A stretch of DNA of 64,000 nucleotides from contig CALWIA010000001.1 in assembly GCA_944380605.1 (NCBI GenBank), positions 1 to 64,000 on the forward strand. The letters run 5' to 3'. Under the pieces are notes generated by a model. It was given only the letters and a program-made list of their open reading frames with translations. It ran no database searches and was not told the origin of the DNA. The position numbers and the translations under genes are program-made. Shown here one piece after another: positions 52,397-61,867 of this stretch (position 1 is the first letter of the stretch; each line of letters begins with the position of its first letter). The stretch comes from an uncultured Lachnospiraceae bacterium. Lineage in GTDB: Bacteria; Bacillota; Clostridia; Lachnospirales; Lachnospiraceae.

Positions 52397-54214
52397 TTAC
52401 TTTGCCTTCGCCTCCATCCGGTACATCGCCCCGGAAAACGGAGCCAGGCGCAGGCAGAATCTGCCGCCGGACGGGCGGATCTCCTTTTCCGGTTCATGGC
52501 AGCCGCCTCCGTAGATATCCTGGTCGCTGGACAGCAGCAGACGAAGCCTGCCGCTGCCGGCTGCGGCAAAGGAATACTCCCTCGCCTGATCGGAAAAATT
52601 GAACACCGCGGCAATGCTCTGGGACGCGCTTTTCCGTTTCAGGCCGAACAGGCACTGCTCCGGCCGGCACTCCAGCCAGGCAAACCCTTCCGGCCGGTAA
52701 TCCCACTGCCAAAGCGCCGGATTTTCTCCGTATACCTGGTTCAGCTGCCGCATAAAACAGCGGAATCCGTCGTGAAGCGGATACTTTAAAATCTCCCAGT
52801 CCTGCTGCCGGGTCTCGTCCCACTCCCGCAGCTGCCCGATTTCTCCGCCCATGAAATTCAGCTTCTTCCCCGGATGGGCATACATATAGAGATACAGCGC
52901 CCGGGCCTGGGGAAACTTTCCCTCGTAGCCGCCGTTCATTTTCTGCAGAATGGTTCCCTTGCCATGGACGTTTTCATCGTGGGAAAAAGGCAGCAGATAC
53001 CGCTCATTCCGGAAATAGTCCATGGAAAAGGTCAGACGGCCGCCGGCCCCTTCCCGTTCCCGTACCGGAGACTGAAAATAGCTGAGGGTGTCGTGCATCC
53101 ACCCCATATCCCACTTGTAGTCAAATCCCAGGCCGTCGCCGGAAACCGGAGCCGTCACGCCCCTCCGGGCAGTAGAGTCCTCCGCGATCAGCATGGCCGA
53201 AGGGTGCCGCCGCTTCAGCTCCTGATTCATATGCTGCAGAAACTGCACCGCCGGACGATTCTCGCCCCGGGCCGGATCCCCCTGCCAGTAAATCAGGTTG
53301 CTGACCGCGTCCATGCGCAGCCCGTCAAAGTGAAATTCCTCCAGCCAGTAGTTGGCGCAGGACTGCAGAAAGCTGCGCACCTCGCCTCTGGAATGCATGA
53401 AATTGCAGCTGCCCCACTGGCTCCGCCCCACGTCCCCGCTGGGATACTCATACAAAGACGTGCCGTCGTACTGCCACAGCCCGTAGTCGTCCGGGGCGAA
53501 ATGCACCGGAACAAAGTCCATAATCACCCCGATACCCGCCTGATGGCAGCTCTCCACCAGCTTTTTCAGCTGGTCCGGCGTCCCGTATCGGGAAGTGGGG
53601 CTGAAAAATCCGGTGATCTGGTAGCCCCAGGACTGGTCGCTGGGATGTTCCGCCAGAGGCATCATTTCTATATAATTATAATGCATCTTCTGCAGATAGG
53701 GAATCAAAATTTCCGCCAGTTCCTCATAGGTGTGCCAGCGGGGCGCCGGATCCTCCGTCCTGGCGCCATCTTCCTGGGGCTTCTGCCGCCAGGAACCCAG
53801 ATGGATCTCATAGATGTTCAGCGGCCCGTCCAGGCAGGCGCTGCGGCGCTTCATCCAGCCCTCGTCCCGGAACCGGAAGCCGGAATCCGCCGGCAATACC
53901 GAAGCCGAATGGGGCCGCAGCTCCATTTGCCTTCCATAGGGATCGCACCGGTCCCGGCAGACGCCGTCTTTTCCATAGATCCGGAACTTGTAGCACATCC
54001 CCGGCTTTGCCTCTTTCACCCGGCACTCCCAGAAATTGCCGTCATAGGCCTTCTCCATAGGCGTATCCGTCCATCCATTGAAATCTCCGATCAGCGATAC
54101 CTGCCGCGCCGCCGGCGCGAACGTCCGAAACACCATTCCGCCGGTTTCTTTGTGCGCCCCCAGATACCGGTACGCCTCAAATTCATTTCCCGTATAAAAC
54201 CCATAAAAATCCAT
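52397..54214 (-). CDS. glgB: 1,4-alpha-glucan branching enzyme (second copy)
   Basis: A 605-aa branching enzyme. CBM48 includes VSLIGDFNGWTDTPME. GH13 motifs: VIMDFVPVHFAPDD, GLRMDAVSNLIYWQG (nucleophile Asp), LIAEDSTARRGVT (acid/base Glu kept, following Glu changed to Asp) and FSHDENVHGKGT. It is divergent from the first copy at 16595 and lacks that copy's N-terminal extension. GGGAGG precedes the ATG at 54214; the long upstream open frame is intergenic. It is divergent from a TetR-methyltransferase gene. Confidence 0.92.
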   Translation of the reverse strand: MDFYGFYTGNEFEAYRYLGAHKETGGMVFRTFAPAARQVSLIGDFNGWTDTPMEKAYDGNFWECRVKEAKPGMCYKFRIYGKDGVCRDRCDPYGRQMELRPHSASVLPADSGFRFRDEGWMKRRSACLDGPLNIYEIHLGSWRQKPQEDGARTEDPAPRWHTYEELAEILIPYLQKMHYNYIEMMPLAEHPSDQSWGYQITGFFSPTSRYGTPDQLKKLVESCHQAGIGVIMDFVPVHFAPDDYGLWQYDGTSLYEYPSGDVGRSQWGSCNFMHSRGEVRSFLQSCANYWLEEFHFDGLRMDAVSNLIYWQGDPARGENRPAVQFLQHMNQELKRRHPSAMLIAEDSTARRGVTAPVSGDGLGFDYKWDMGWMHDTLSYFQSPVREREGAGGRLTFSMDYFRNERYLLPFSHDENVHGKGTILQKMNGGYEGKFPQARALYLYMYAHPGKKLNFMGGEIGQLREWDETRQQDWEILKYPLHDGFRCFMRQLNQVYGENPALWQWDYRPEGFAWLECRPEQCLFGLKRKSASQSIAAVFNFSDQAREYSFAAAGSGRLRLLLSSDQDIYGGGCHEPEKEIRPSGGRFCLRLAPFSGAMYRMEAKAK

Positions 54215-54353
54215 ATGCCGCCTCCCGATTTCATAGACATTCGTCGTTTTTTCGACTATAATGATTATAATTCCTTCCGGTATCCCCTTCCATCGCCGGT
54301 TTCGGCAAACCGTGGGATATCCGACTCTTTTGAAAAATCGTCGGGAGGCGCGC
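54215..54353. promoter_or_regulatory. Divergent promoter region with palindromes
   Basis: TATAAT-like boxes occur on both strands (around 54257-54271). CGTCGTTTTTTC (54242-54253) recurs in inverse orientation as GAAAAATCGTCG (54332-54343). A palindrome GTGGGATATCCGAC (54313-54326) lies between them. One or more of these could be operators for the TetR-like protein encoded on the right. Confidence 0.45.
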
Positions 54354-55547
54354 ATGGATCTCAGAACCGAAAAAACCGAAAGAAGCATTATCAACGCGTT
54401 TATTGAGCTGCGGGCAAAGAAACCGCTGGAAAAAATCACCGTCAAAGAACTGTGCCAGCTGGCCAGGATCAATAAATCCACTTTCTATGCCCACTATTCC
54501 GATATCTATGAACTGTCGGACGTGCTGGAAACCCAGATGGTCACCGCCGTCATCGAAAGCCTGAAGCCGGCGTCCCTGCTGTTTCAGGAGCCGGGACGTT
54601 TTACCGCTGAACTGACACGGGCCTACTGCGCCCAGGATCATCTGATCCGCATCCTGTTTTCCGGCAGCCGCAGCAGCCATCTGGTATCCAAAATTCACCA
54701 CAGCCTTCTGCAGCTGGCGGCCCAGGAAGACCCTTCCTTTCAGACGGATATACAGCGGCGGATCGGTCTGACCTACGCCATATACGGCAGCTACTACGCC
54801 TTTATGGAAAACCAGGACTGTCCTCAGGACGAGCTGATTGAAGTCCTGTCCCGGTTCTCCCAGCGGACCGGGCTGCAGCTGTCCGGCGAAGAACCTCTGG
54901 AAAAAATGGGGGAATTTTTTGACCGGCGGTTGGACGGCTACGAAGAGCACCAGCTGACCTGCATCGAAGACGCACAGGAATTTTATCCCTTCACCGCCCG
55001 CTGCCTGCCGGCGTGGGAAGGCGTCCGCGTCCTGGACCTTGGCTGCGGCACCGGCCTGGAACTGAATTACTATTTTCAGCTCTGTCCCTCGGCCCATGTC
55101 ACCGGCATCGACCTGGCCCCCGGCATGCTGGCCGCGCTGAAAGAAAAATTCCCCGGAAAAGATCTGACTCTGATCCAGGGCTCTTATTTCGACGTTCCCT
55201 TCGGCGGACAGCCCTACGACGCGGCGGTGTCCGTGGAGTCGCTGCATCATTTTACCAAAGAACAAAAAACCGCCCTGTACCGCAAAGTGTACCGGGCGCT
55301 GAAAAACGGCGGCTGTTTTGTTCTGACCGATTATTTCTCCATGTCCGAGGAAGAAGAACAGAAACGGCGGCAAGAATTAAACCGTCTGAAGGCCCTGCAG
55401 GGCATCACCGGCGAGACCTTTTACCACTACGACACCCCGCTGACCGAGGAACACGAACGGCAGGCATTAAAAGAGGCCGGCTTTCCGGATGTGGAATGCG
55501 CCGGCCGCTGGGGGCATACGTCTGTACTGATCGCCAGGAAACCCTGA
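54354..55547 (+). CDS. TetR-type regulator fused to a class I SAM methyltransferase
   Basis: A single 397-aa ORF. Residues 1-180 form a TetR-family regulator (KTERSIINAFIELRAKKPLE, ITVKELCQLARINKSTFYAH). Residues about 190-397 form a Rossmann methyltransferase with SAM motif I VRVLDLGCGTGLEL, then GIDLAPGMLAALKEKF and SVESLHHF. The junction EEPLEKMGEFFDRRLDGYEE looks like the natural start of stand-alone methyltransferases. GGGAGG precedes the ATG at 54354. Both halves keep their core motifs. It diverges from a branching-enzyme gene. The substrate is unknown. Confidence 0.85.
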   Translation: MDLRTEKTERSIINAFIELRAKKPLEKITVKELCQLARINKSTFYAHYSDIYELSDVLETQMVTAVIESLKPASLLFQEPGRFTAELTRAYCAQDHLIRILFSGSRSSHLVSKIHHSLLQLAAQEDPSFQTDIQRRIGLTYAIYGSYYAFMENQDCPQDELIEVLSRFSQRTGLQLSGEEPLEKMGEFFDRRLDGYEEHQLTCIEDAQEFYPFTARCLPAWEGVRVLDLGCGTGLELNYYFQLCPSAHVTGIDLAPGMLAALKEKFPGKDLTLIQGSYFDVPFGGQPYDAAVSVESLHHFTKEQKTALYRKVYRALKNGGCFVLTDYFSMSEEEEQKRRQELNRLKALQGITGETFYHYDTPLTEEHERQALKEAGFPDVECAGRWGHTSVLIARKP

Positions 55548-55548
55548 T

Positions 55549-56781
55549 CTAAGAGGCTTTTCCGGAACCGGAAAGGCCTTCCCGGTATTCCCGGCAAACG
55601 GCCGCCGCCTCCCGGGCGATTTCCAGTTCTTCATTGGTGCGGATCACCAGCACGTTGACCCGGGAGTCCCTGGTGGAAATCCGCACCGCTTCGGCCTGTC
55701 CCCGGTTTTTTACCTCGTCGATGCGGATGCCCAGAAATCCCAGGTATTCGCAGATTTCTTCCCGCATGTCCGAGTCATTTTCTCCGACGCCGGCGGTAAA
55801 GACGATGTTGTCCACCCCGTTCATGGCGGCGGTAAAGCTTCCGATATATTTGGCCACTTTGTAGGCGAAAATATCCCTGGCCAGCGACGCCTTGTCGTTG
55901 TACTTGATCTGGGCGTCCTTCAGTTCCCGGAAATCGCTGGACAGGTTCTTGGAAATCCCCAGCACGCCCGACTCCTGGTTGAGAATCTTCATCAGCTGGC
56001 CGAAATCCAGATGCTCCTTCTTGGCCAGAAACTCTAACACCCCCGGATCCACGTCTCCGCTGCGGGTGCCCATCACCAGGCCTTCCAGCGGCGTAAAACC
56101 CATGGAATTGTCCACCACCTGCCCGTATTTCACCGCGCAGATGCTGGCGCCGTTGCCCAGATGGCACACAATGGTCTTCACATGGCGGATATCCTGGTTC
56201 AGAAATTCCGCCGCCCTCTGGGACACGTACTTGTGGCTGATGCCGTGAAATCCGTACCGGCGTACCTTGTATTTTTCATAGTAACGGTAAGGAATGCCGT
56301 ACAGAAACGCCTTGGGCTCCATGGTCTGGTTGAAGGCCGTGTCAAACACGCCGACCATCAGCGTATCGGGCATCAGACGCCGGCAGGCGTCTACTCCCAC
56401 CAGGTTGGCCGGATTGTGCAGCGGCGCCAGGTCGTTGCACTCCTTCATGGCGTCTATGACTTCTTTTGTAATCACCACGGAACCGGTAAACTTTTCTCCG
56501 CCGTGGACCAGCCGATGGCCCACCACGTCGATCTGGGAATAATCTTCCAGCACTCCTTCTTCCGGATCCACCAGGCGGTCCAGCAGTACGTGAACCGCCT
56601 CGGTGTGGTCTTTCATGGAAACCGGCTCCTTCCGGCTGATGCCGGTTCCGGTTTTGTACGTAAACACGCCGTCGATGCCGATTCGCTCACAGACGCCTCT
56701 TGCCAGCACCTGCTCGCTGTCCGAATCGATCACCTGGAATTTCAGAGAGGAACTCCCGCTGTTGATTACCAGAATTTTCAT
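55549..56781 (-). CDS. ackA: Acetate kinase
   Basis: A 410-aa ASKHA kinase making ATP and acetate from acetyl phosphate. Signatures: MKILVINSGSSSLKFQVID at the N-terminus, LVGVFDTAFNQTMEPKAFLY-like region, IVCHLGNGASICAVKYG and DGVDN-FTAGVGEND (read as NIVFTAGVGENDSDMREE). Length is a little above the usual 400. No pta gene is adjacent. GGAGG precedes the ATG. Together with pyruvate formate-lyase downstream it fits mixed-acid fermentation. Confidence 0.95.
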   Translation of the reverse strand: MKILVINSGSSSLKFQVIDSDSEQVLARGVCERIGIDGVFTYKTGTGISRKEPVSMKDHTEAVHVLLDRLVDPEEGVLEDYSQIDVVGHRLVHGGEKFTGSVVITKEVIDAMKECNDLAPLHNPANLVGVDACRRLMPDTLMVGVFDTAFNQTMEPKAFLYGIPYRYYEKYKVRRYGFHGISHKYVSQRAAEFLNQDIRHVKTIVCHLGNGASICAVKYGQVVDNSMGFTPLEGLVMGTRSGDVDPGVLEFLAKKEHLDFGQLMKILNQESGVLGISKNLSSDFRELKDAQIKYNDKASLARDIFAYKVAKYIGSFTAAMNGVDNIVFTAGVGENDSDMREEICEYLGFLGIRIDEVKNRGQAEAVRISTRDSRVNVLVIRTNEELEIAREAAAVCREYREGLSGSGKAS

Positions 56782-56815
56782 GCCGTTCCTCCTTTTCTCC
56801 GCCGGCGTTCTGCCG

Positions 56816-58138
56816 TCAGCCCTCTTCTGCCGGAGACGCCGCCGGCGCCATCAGCTGTACCATGGTTTCCTGGATAATGTGATTGCGGACGTCCTTGACC
56901 AGAACCTTCAGGCCGTCACCCTCCCACGTAAAGGACTCGCCGTCCTTGGGGATTCTGCCGATCATGCCGCACACAAATCCGCTGAAGGTCTCAAAGTCGT
57001 CCGTCGGCATCTCCCGGCCCAGTTCTTCTCCTACTTCTTCCAAATCCGCGCATCCCTGAATCCTCCAGGTATCCTCAGACACCTTCTCAATGTCCTCCGG
57101 AAGCACCGGATCTTCCTTCTCATTCAGGTCGCCTACCAGGCTTTCCATCAGGTCATGCAGCGTGATAATGCCGGACATGCCGCCGTACTCGTCGATGATG
57201 ACGGCAAAATAAATCCGGTACTCTTTCATCTGCCGGAACAGGACGTTGGCCTTCATGCCTTCCGGCACAAAGAACGCCTTGTCTACGGCATTTTTCATAA
57301 TGTTGTCCTTGGAGCGGTCCGACAGGCGGAAATAATCCTTGGTATCCAGCACGCCTACAATATCATCCTGGTCCTCTCCGCACACCGGATAATATGTATG
57401 GCGGCTGCCCTTGATGGTCTGTTCCCACTCTTCCGGACTGTCAGAAGCGTACAGGATCACCGCGTCTCTGCGGTGGGTGCACAGCTCTTCCACGGAAATG
57501 TCGTTAAACTCAAATACATTCTGGATGATTTCATTTTCCTCAGACTGGATGACGCCCTTTTCGTCGCCTTCCATCAGCATCATGCGGATTTCTTCCTCCG
57601 TCACGGAATCCTCTTCCTCTTCCGGATTCAGTCCGATGAGACGCAGCACGCCGTTGGTGGAAATGCTCAGCAGTCCTACCAGGGGCGAGCAGATGCGGGC
57701 CACCGTATACAGCAGTCCCGACAGCGCCAGAGAAAGGCTCTCGGACTTTTTCATGGCCACACGCTTGGGCACCAGTTCACCGAAAATCAGGTTAAAGTAA
57801 GACAGAATAATGGTAAGTACCACGATGCAGACGCTGCGCAGCACCGACTCCGGAATCGTCACGCCCAGAGATACCAGAAGACCTACCAGGGGACCCGCGA
57901 AATTCTCCGCGGCAAAGGCGCCCTGCAGGAATCCGGCCATGGTGATGGCCACCTGAATCGTAGACAGGAAACGGGAAGGCTGCTCCACCAGATACTGCAG
58001 ACGCTTTGCCCGCTTATCTCCGTCTTCCGCCATCTTTTTCAGCTTTGTTTCATTTACGGAAATCACCGCGATCTCCGCGCTGGCGAAAATCGCGTTTACG
58101 CCAATCAGTACAACTAATAAAATCACGGATTGTATCAT
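56816..58138 (-). CDS. CNNM/CorC-HlyC family membrane protein
   Basis: A 440-aa protein. The N-terminal DUF21 membrane domain starts MIQSVILLVVLIGVNAIFAS (helices to about residue 165). Two CBS domains follow (about 190-310; CTHRRDAVILYASDSPEEWE, VIIDEYGGMSGIITLHDLME). The CorC_HlyC domain forms the C-terminus. The family is linked to magnesium and cobalt efflux or transport. GGAGG precedes the ATG at 58138. A leader with a terminator and an acidic small ORF precedes it, suggesting attenuation. Confidence 0.9.
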   Translation of the reverse strand: MIQSVILLVVLIGVNAIFASAEIAVISVNETKLKKMAEDGDKRAKRLQYLVEQPSRFLSTIQVAITMAGFLQGAFAAENFAGPLVGLLVSLGVTIPESVLRSVCIVVLTIILSYFNLIFGELVPKRVAMKKSESLSLALSGLLYTVARICSPLVGLLSISTNGVLRLIGLNPEEEEDSVTEEEIRMMLMEGDEKGVIQSEENEIIQNVFEFNDISVEELCTHRRDAVILYASDSPEEWEQTIKGSRHTYYPVCGEDQDDIVGVLDTKDYFRLSDRSKDNIMKNAVDKAFFVPEGMKANVLFRQMKEYRIYFAVIIDEYGGMSGIITLHDLMESLVGDLNEKEDPVLPEDIEKVSEDTWRIQGCADLEEVGEELGREMPTDDFETFSGFVCGMIGRIPKDGESFTWEGDGLKVLVKDVRNHIIQETMVQLMAPAASPAEEG

Positions 58139-58223
58139 TTCAATATCCTCCTGCTTTCTAACATAAACATAAGAACCATAGGTGATGAATCTCCTGCCGC
58201 GGATCAACTGTCCGCGAACGCAC

Positions 58224-58269
58224 AAAAAGGTATAGCCTGTATTACTGCGAAAGCGACACAGACTATACC
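58224..58269 (-). terminator. Intrinsic terminator in the leader of the CNNM gene
   Basis: A minus-strand stem GGTATAGTCTGT / ACAGGCTATACC with one mismatch, followed by TTTTT (complement of 58224-58228). It lies between the promoter and the coding region, so it must be bypassed for expression. Confidence 0.8.
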
Positions 58270-58270
58270 T

Positions 58271-58348
58271 CTATATATTCATATCTCCCCATGGAGCATT
58301 CAGATATCTCATGCAAGTTTCGTTATCCCCGTCCGAACTGTCGTCCAT
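58271..58348 (-). CDS. Candidate 25-aa leader peptide
   Basis: An open frame encoding a 25-residue peptide with a very acidic start (MDDSSDGDNETCMR) and an end reading LNAPWGDMNI. The stop codon lies 1 nt before the 5' arm of the terminator, so a ribosome at the stop would cover that arm. AGG lies close to the ATG and AAAGGAAG about 11 nt upstream, so the ribosome site is modest. Acidic N-termini can cause translation abortion at low magnesium; the downstream gene belongs to a magnesium-linked transporter family. The regulatory role is inferred. Confidence 0.45.
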   Translation of the reverse strand: MDDSSDGDNETCMRYLNAPWGDMNI

Positions 58349-58385
58349 GTGCCTGACCACTTCCTTTCTTTTATGTCTGCTTATA

Positions 58386-58414
58386 AAAATACCACAAAAC
58401 CCGGCGGTTGTCAA
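58386..58414 (-). promoter_or_regulatory. Promoter of the CNNM leader transcript
   Basis: On the minus strand, TTGACA (complement of 58409-58414), a 17-nt spacer and TATTTT (complement of 58386-58391). The predicted transcript carries a leader of about 240 nt before the CNNM start codon. No other gene is seen in 58139-58435. Confidence 0.7.
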
Positions 58415-58435
58415 ACAGGAACTGCCGGATTCCCC

Positions 58436-59566
58436 TTAAAACCGCCGGTTTTCACCCATCCGCAGCCGGTATACCTCCTGCAGCCGCGGCCACGCGTAGG
58501 CGAAAAACCCCTGGTAGGCGCTGCAGAAATAGTTGAGGCTCCCTTCCGGCGTCAGCGGCTCCCGGTGCCGGCGGCATCCGCCCCGGCACAGCCCGTACCA
58601 GGCGCAGTCCCGGCACTGGGGCGCCGGAACCGCGGACTTCTGGATAAAGCCCAGCTCCTCCCTCTTTTTGTCCATCTCTTCAAAGGTCTGTTCCCGTATA
58701 TTGCCCAGCCGCCAGGCATCCAGCGCGTAGAAGTCGCAGGGATAGATGCTCCCGTCGGCTTCCGCCACCCACTGGACGCCGCAGACGCCCCGCATGCTGC
58801 AGCTCTCCGGCCCCTGTCCGGCCATAATCATCAGAAGGTTTTCAAAATACCGGTTGTAGACCGGATGCCCCGCCTTCTGGTCCAGATACCAGGCGTCGAA
58901 CAGATTTTTCAGAAATTCCTCGTACCGCTTCGGCGTCAGGGAGTACTCCTGTTCTCCCGGCGTTTCGCCGATGGGATCCAGGCATTCGATATACTGCTGA
59001 TATCCGATGCGGTTCTTCTTAAAAAAGTTGTAGATCTTCTGGGCGTTTCTGGCGGAAGCCGCCGTCACCACCGCCAGGGCGTTGTACTCCACCTGGTATT
59101 TCTCCAGCAGGCGCACCGACGCCATTACCCGGTTCCAGGTGCCCTTTCCGCCGGCGTCCAGCCGGTAGCGGTCGTGAATCTCCCGGGGACCGTCCAGGGA
59201 AATCCCCACCAGAAACCGGTGTTCCCGGAAAAACCTGGCCCATTCTTCATCCAGACGATAGCCGTTGGTCTGCAGCGCATAGTGGACCCGCAGCTTCTTC
59301 GGATTTTTGTGGGACGATACCAGGTCCGTGAAATCCCGGAAAAAGTCCAGGCCCGCCAGCGTCGGCTCGCCGCCCTGAAACGCGAAGGTACATTCCCGGT
59401 CTCCGTATTCCATGGCCCGGTCCACCAGGATCTCCGCGGTCTCCCGGGACATCCGCCCATAGGAGCCCACCTCCCGCTTCTGGGCCTCGTCCGTATAAAA
59501 GCAGTAGCGGCACCGCATATTGCAGCTGCCGGATGCCGGCTTAATCAGTAAATTCAATGGGGGCAT
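58436..59566 (-). CDS. Radical SAM/SPASM protein, anaerobic sulfatase-maturase-like
   Basis: A 376-aa radical SAM enzyme. The SAM cluster motif is ASGSCNMRCRYCFYTDEA; FAFQGGEPTLAGLDFF follows. The C-terminal SPASM region has many Cys (CSMRGVCGVQW, GSIYPCDFYAL, CRDCAWYGLCRGGCRRHRE, YFCSAY) for two auxiliary clusters. This matches anaerobic sulfatase-maturating enzymes, which make formylglycine in sulfatases. No sulfatase is in the window. It diverges from the pyruvate formate-lyase operon. Confidence 0.88.
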   Translation of the reverse strand: MPPLNLLIKPASGSCNMRCRYCFYTDEAQKREVGSYGRMSRETAEILVDRAMEYGDRECTFAFQGGEPTLAGLDFFRDFTDLVSSHKNPKKLRVHYALQTNGYRLDEEWARFFREHRFLVGISLDGPREIHDRYRLDAGGKGTWNRVMASVRLLEKYQVEYNALAVVTAASARNAQKIYNFFKKNRIGYQQYIECLDPIGETPGEQEYSLTPKRYEEFLKNLFDAWYLDQKAGHPVYNRYFENLLMIMAGQGPESCSMRGVCGVQWVAEADGSIYPCDFYALDAWRLGNIREQTFEEMDKKREELGFIQKSAVPAPQCRDCAWYGLCRGGCRRHREPLTPEGSLNYFCSAYQGFFAYAWPRLQEVYRLRMGENRRF

Positions 59567-59673
59567 ACGCTCATCTCCTGTCGTCTGTATCGTCCTGCCG
59601 TCAAAACTCTGCTGCCATTATAGCAAAAACCCCACCCCCCTTCAAGAAAATACAGGGAATTTCAAAAAGGGTC

Positions 59674-59702
59674 TTGACTTGTATACAGTATTCACCTATA
59701 AT
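59674..59702 (+). promoter_or_regulatory. Strong promoter of the split PFL operon
   Basis: TTGACT (59674-59679), exactly 17 nt, then TATAAT (59697-59702). The leader downstream is about 55 nt long. Confidence 0.88.
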
Positions 59703-59765
59703 AAATCATACAAAACCAATAGGATTTCATTCACACAGTTTTTACAGCTGTAAAGGAGGATACAC

Positions 59766-61820
59766 ATGCAGAAGCCAGAGTGGAACGGATTCCAGGGCGG
59801 TGTCTGGGAGAAAGAGATCAATGTACGGGATTTCATTCAGAAAAACTACACCCCCTACGACGGAGATGAGGCTTTCCTGGCAGGTCCGACGCAGAATACG
59901 CTGGATCTGTGGGATCAGGTTATGGACCTGTCCCGGCAGGAACGGGAGGCCGGCGGCGTCCTGGATATGGACACCAAGGTGATTTCCACCATCGTTTCCC
60001 ACGGTCCCGGTTATTTGAATAAAGAAAAAGAAACCATTGTGGGGTTTCAGACGGACAAGCCCTTCAAGCGCTCCCTGCAGCCCTACGGCGGCATCCGCAT
60101 GGCGGAAAAGGCCTGCCTGGAAAACGGCTATCAGGTGGATCCGGAGATCAGCGAGTTTTTCACCATTCACCGGAAGACCCACAATGCCGGCGTATTTGAC
60201 GCCTACACGCCGGAGATGCGCGCCTGCCGCTCCAGCCATATCATCACCGGCCTGCCTGACGCCTACGGCCGCGGCCGCATCATCGGCGACTACCGCCGGG
60301 TGGCCCTCTACGGCGTGGACCGGCTGATCGAGGACAAGGAAGAGCAGAAAGCTACCACCCGCACCATTATGTACTCCGACGTCATCCGCGACCGGGAAGA
60401 GCTCTCCGAGCAGATCCGGGCGCTGAAAGATTTAAAGAAACTGGGCGAAATCTACGGATTTGACATCTCCCAGCCGGCTAAGGACGTAAAGGAAGCCATC
60501 CAGTGGCTGTACTTCGGATACCTGGCCGCCGTCAAGGAACAGAACGGCGCCGCCATGTCCCTGGGCCGCACCTCTACCTTCCTGGACATCTACGCCCAGC
60601 GGGACCTGGAATCCGGACGGTATACCGAGGAGCAGATCCAGGAATTTGTGGACCACTTCATCATGAAGCTGCGTCTGGTCAAATTCGCCCGCACCCCGGA
60701 ATACAACGAGCTGTTTTCCGGAGACCCCACCTGGGTCACCGAGTCCATCGGAGGCGTGGGCATCGACGGCCGCCACATGGTGACCAAGATGTCTTTCCGC
60801 TACCTGCACACCCTGCAGAACCTGGGCACCGCGCCGGAGCCCAACCTGACGGTGCTGTGGTCCACCCGGCTGCCCATGAACTTCAAGCGGTTCTGCGCCA
60901 AAACCTCCATCGAGTCTTCTTCCATTCAGTATGAGAACGACGACCTGATGCGGGTGACCCACGGCGACGACTACGCCATTGCCTGCTGCGTATCTTCCAT
61001 GCGGCTGGGCAAGGAGATGCAGTTCTTCGGCGCCCGGGCCAACCTGGCCAAGTGCCTGCTGTACGCCATCAACGGCGGCGTGGACGAGATCACCAAGAAA
61101 CAGGTAGGCCCCAAGTACCGCCCCATCACTTCCGAGTATCTGGACTACGACGAGGTTATGGACGCCTACAAAGATATGATGCAGTGGCTGGCCAGAGTAT
61201 ATGTCAACGCCCTGAACATCATCCACTATATGCATGACAAATACTGCTACGAAAAGATCCAGATGGCCCTTCACGACAAGAAGGTGACCCGGTGGTTCGC
61301 CACCGGCATCGCCGGCCTTTCTGTGGTGGCGGACTCCCTTTCCGCCATCAAATACGCGAAGGTGCGGACCATCCGGGATGAAAACGGCATCGTAGTGGAC
61401 TATGAGGTGGAAGGCGACTTCCCCAAATACGGCAACAACGACGACCGGGTGGACGAAATCGCCAGCGAACTGGTGCACACCTTCATGAACTATATCAAGG
61501 GCAACCACACCTACCGCGGCGGCATTCCCACCACTTCCATCCTGACCATTACGTCCAACGTGGTCTACGGCAAGCACACGGGAGCTACGCCTGACGGACG
61601 CAAGGCCGGCGAAGCCTTCGCTCCCGGCGCCAATCCCATGCACCGCCGGGATACCCACGGCGCCGTCGCCTCCCTGGCGTCGGTGGCCAAACTGCCCTTC
61701 AAGGACGCGCAGGACGGTATTTCCAATACCTTCTCCATCGTTCCCGACGCTCTGGGCAAAAACGACCAGATCTTCGCCGGCGACCTGGAAGTGGAGCTGG
61801 ATCTGGGCACAGAGGTCTGA
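59766..61820 (+). CDS. pflB: Pyruvate formate-lyase catalytic body, lacking the glycyl radical domain
   Basis: A 684-aa protein matching the catalytic barrel of pyruvate formate-lyase. N-terminal [20 protein letters not shown], substrate residues around [18 protein letters not shown] and the paired active-site Cys in [16 protein letters not shown] are present. The protein stops at [20 protein letters not shown] plus 12 residues, where E. coli PFL (760 aa) continues into the glycyl radical domain. That domain is encoded separately at 62165. AAAGGAGG precedes the ATG. The cut is at the domain linker and the downstream ORFs have their own ribosome sites, so this looks like a true split, not a frameshift. 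Confidence 0.92.
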   Translation: MQKPEWNGFQGGVWEKEINVRDFIQKNYTPYDGDEAFLAGPTQNTLDLWDQVMDLSRQEREAGGVLDMDTKVISTIVSHGPGYLNKEKETIVGFQTDKPFKRSLQPYGGIRMAEKACLENGYQVDPEISEFFTIHRKTHNAGVFDAYTPEMRACRSSHIITGLPDAYGRGRIIGDYRRVALYGVDRLIEDKEEQKATTRTIMYSDVIRDREELSEQIRALKDLKKLGEIYGFDISQPAKDVKEAIQWLYFGYLAAVKEQNGAAMSLGRTSTFLDIYAQRDLESGRYTEEQIQEFVDHFIMKLRLVKFARTPEYNELFSGDPTWVTESIGGVGIDGRHMVTKMSFRYLHTLQNLGTAPEPNLTVLWSTRLPMNFKRFCAKTSIESSSIQYENDDLMRVTHGDDYAIACCVSSMRLGKEMQFFGARANLAKCLLYAINGGVDEITKKQVGPKYRPITSEYLDYDEVMDAYKDMMQWLARVYVNALNIIHYMHDKYCYEKIQMALHDKKVTRWFATGIAGLSVVADSLSAIKYAKVRTIRDENGIVVDYEVEGDFPKYGNNDDRVDEIASELVHTFMNYIKGNHTYRGGIPTTSILTITSNVVYGKHTGATPDGRKAGEAFAPGANPMHRRDTHGAVASLASVAKLPFKDAQDGISNTFSIVPDALGKNDQIFAGDLEVELDLGTEV

Positions 61821-61826
61821 CCGCCA

Positions 61827-61845
61827 AAACCGGACAGACCGGTTT
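61827..61845 (+). other. Intercistronic hairpin 1 of the PFL operon
   Basis: AAACCGG-ACAGA-CCGGTTT, no T-run. It lies just before the ribosome site of the next small gene. A similar hairpin occurs in the next gap; both could set protein ratios by mRNA processing or translation. Confidence 0.55.
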
Positions 61846-61867
61846 CCGGAAGGAGGTTTCCAATATC

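Noticed and set aside
52397..54481. N-terminal extension of the second branching enzyme (upstream of 54214)
   Set aside because: The extra residues come from the divergent promoter region and are unlike any branching enzyme; GGGAGG marks the ATG at 54214.
58270..58378. Leader of the CNNM gene as a ykoK/M-box magnesium riboswitch
   Set aside because: The conserved M-box segments are not recognisable; a leader-peptide attenuator explains the visible ORF and terminator better.
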